Part shown: piece after piece, positions 4,955 to 5,220 of the stretch
Layout of the letters: every line of letters starts with the position of its first letter
How positions within the stretch are numbered: the stretch's first letter is position 1
DNA from: Rhodospirillales bacterium
GTDB taxonomy: Bacteria; Pseudomonadota; Alphaproteobacteria; UBA9219
Direction: 5' to 3'
Length of the DNA stretch: 5,220 bases
Assembly: GCA_015654915.1 (NCBI GenBank)
Contig: JAATFY010000117.1
Coordinates: forward strand, 1-5,220
Translations under genes and position numbers: made by a program
The notes under the pieces: generated by a model
The model's input: only the letters and a program-made list of their open reading frames with translations
Told to the model about the DNA's origin: nothing
Databases searched by the model: none

Positions 4955-5220
4955 CCGACACATCCTATAATTCCGGCTACGCGCCCTATGCCAGTTGGGC
5001 GGCGCGGCAAGCGCCCGTTCCGGCGACCGTGCACAACGTGCCGTCGTCCGTCGCGGCCAGCGGCTCGGTGCAATCAAGCCTGATCGTGACCGAAGGCTTC
5101 AGCCTGATTTCGGCGGGCGTCACCGCCAGCCAGACGGGCGTGATGTCGGTCCAGCGTTACCTTGATGCCGGCGGCACGGTGGCGCCGGGCGCGTCGGTGC
5201 AGGTTGAACTTGCCGCCAAC
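4951..5220 (+). CDS. Unrecognised protein, 5' part, runs off the window
   Basis: A frame opens at ATG 4951 and continues without a stop for 90 codons to the right edge. Its ATG overlaps the TGA of the Rz1-like gene by four bases (ATGA), and AAGGAG lies 5 bases upstream, so it is the next gene in the same operon. The start reads MTDTSYNSGYAPYASWAARQ; a Pro/Val/Ser-rich stretch follows, then VTEGFSLISAG and VMSVQRYLDAGGTVAPG. There is no signal peptide or membrane helix. The composition (Ala, Ser, Val, Gly, Thr; few charges) and beta-prone pattern suggest a virion surface or decoration-type protein, but I cannot name a family. Confidence 0.75.
   Translation, partial: MTDTSYNSGYAPYASWAARQAPVPATVHNVPSSVAASGSVQSSLIVTEGFSLISAGVTASQTGVMSVQRYLDAGGTVAPGASVQVELAAN

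Noticed and set aside
4643..5077. Minus-strand open frames opposite the o-spanin and following gene
   Set aside because: Arg/Ser-rich shadow translations; the plus strand has a lipobox, coupled starts and RBS.

Overview
The window looks like the tail-end and lysis region of a prophage, or a gene-transfer-agent-like element, in a moderately GC-rich alphaproteobacterium. The host call is an inference. It rests on a C-terminal fragment resembling the alphaproteobacterial GTA host-specificity protein (gp15, Rcc01698-type), followed by a DUF2793 protein, a family common in alphaproteobacterial phages and GTAs. No integrase, attachment site, tRNA, rRNA, CRISPR array or insertion sequence is visible.

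Layout, left to right. (1) 1-546 (+) is the 3' end of the gp15/Rcc01698-like tail-tip gene. (2) 547-1335 (-) encodes a protein with two OmpR/PhoB-like winged-helix units in tandem and no receiver domain. Its stop codon abuts the stop of the tail gene. (3) 1487-2080 (+) encodes a DUF2793 tail-fibre or adhesin-type protein. (4) 2088-3131 (-) encodes an unrecognised 347-residue protein that has no cysteine, a helical N-terminal half, a Ser-rich segment, a tandem YVVQP motif and a long Pro/Ala/Arg-rich C-terminus. (5) 3279-4954 (+) is a compact lysis cassette: a membrane-anchored coiled-coil protein, a GH24 endolysin, a small holin-like membrane protein, an inner-membrane spanin (Rz-like) and an outer-membrane lipoprotein spanin (Rz1-like). 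(6) 4951-5220 (+) is the 5' part of an unrecognised gene that starts inside the stop of the Rz1-like gene and runs off the window.

The plus-strand genes form a conventional late phage programme: tail tip and host recognition, then lysis of inner membrane, peptidoglycan and outer membrane. From 3279 to the right edge each gene overlaps the next by 1 or 4 nt, which implies a single translationally coupled operon. The two minus-strand genes break up this programme and look like accessory cargo ('morons'): each meets its plus-strand neighbour tail to tail with almost no spacer, and each has its own upstream region. They are the most unusual part of the window. One is probably a DNA-binding regulator with a duplicated winged helix; the other has no assignable function.

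The two longest non-coding stretches are 1336-1486, which includes possible alternative starts of the regulator and a small inverted repeat, and 3132-3278, a divergent promoter region. Nothing else longer than 300 bases lacks a gene.
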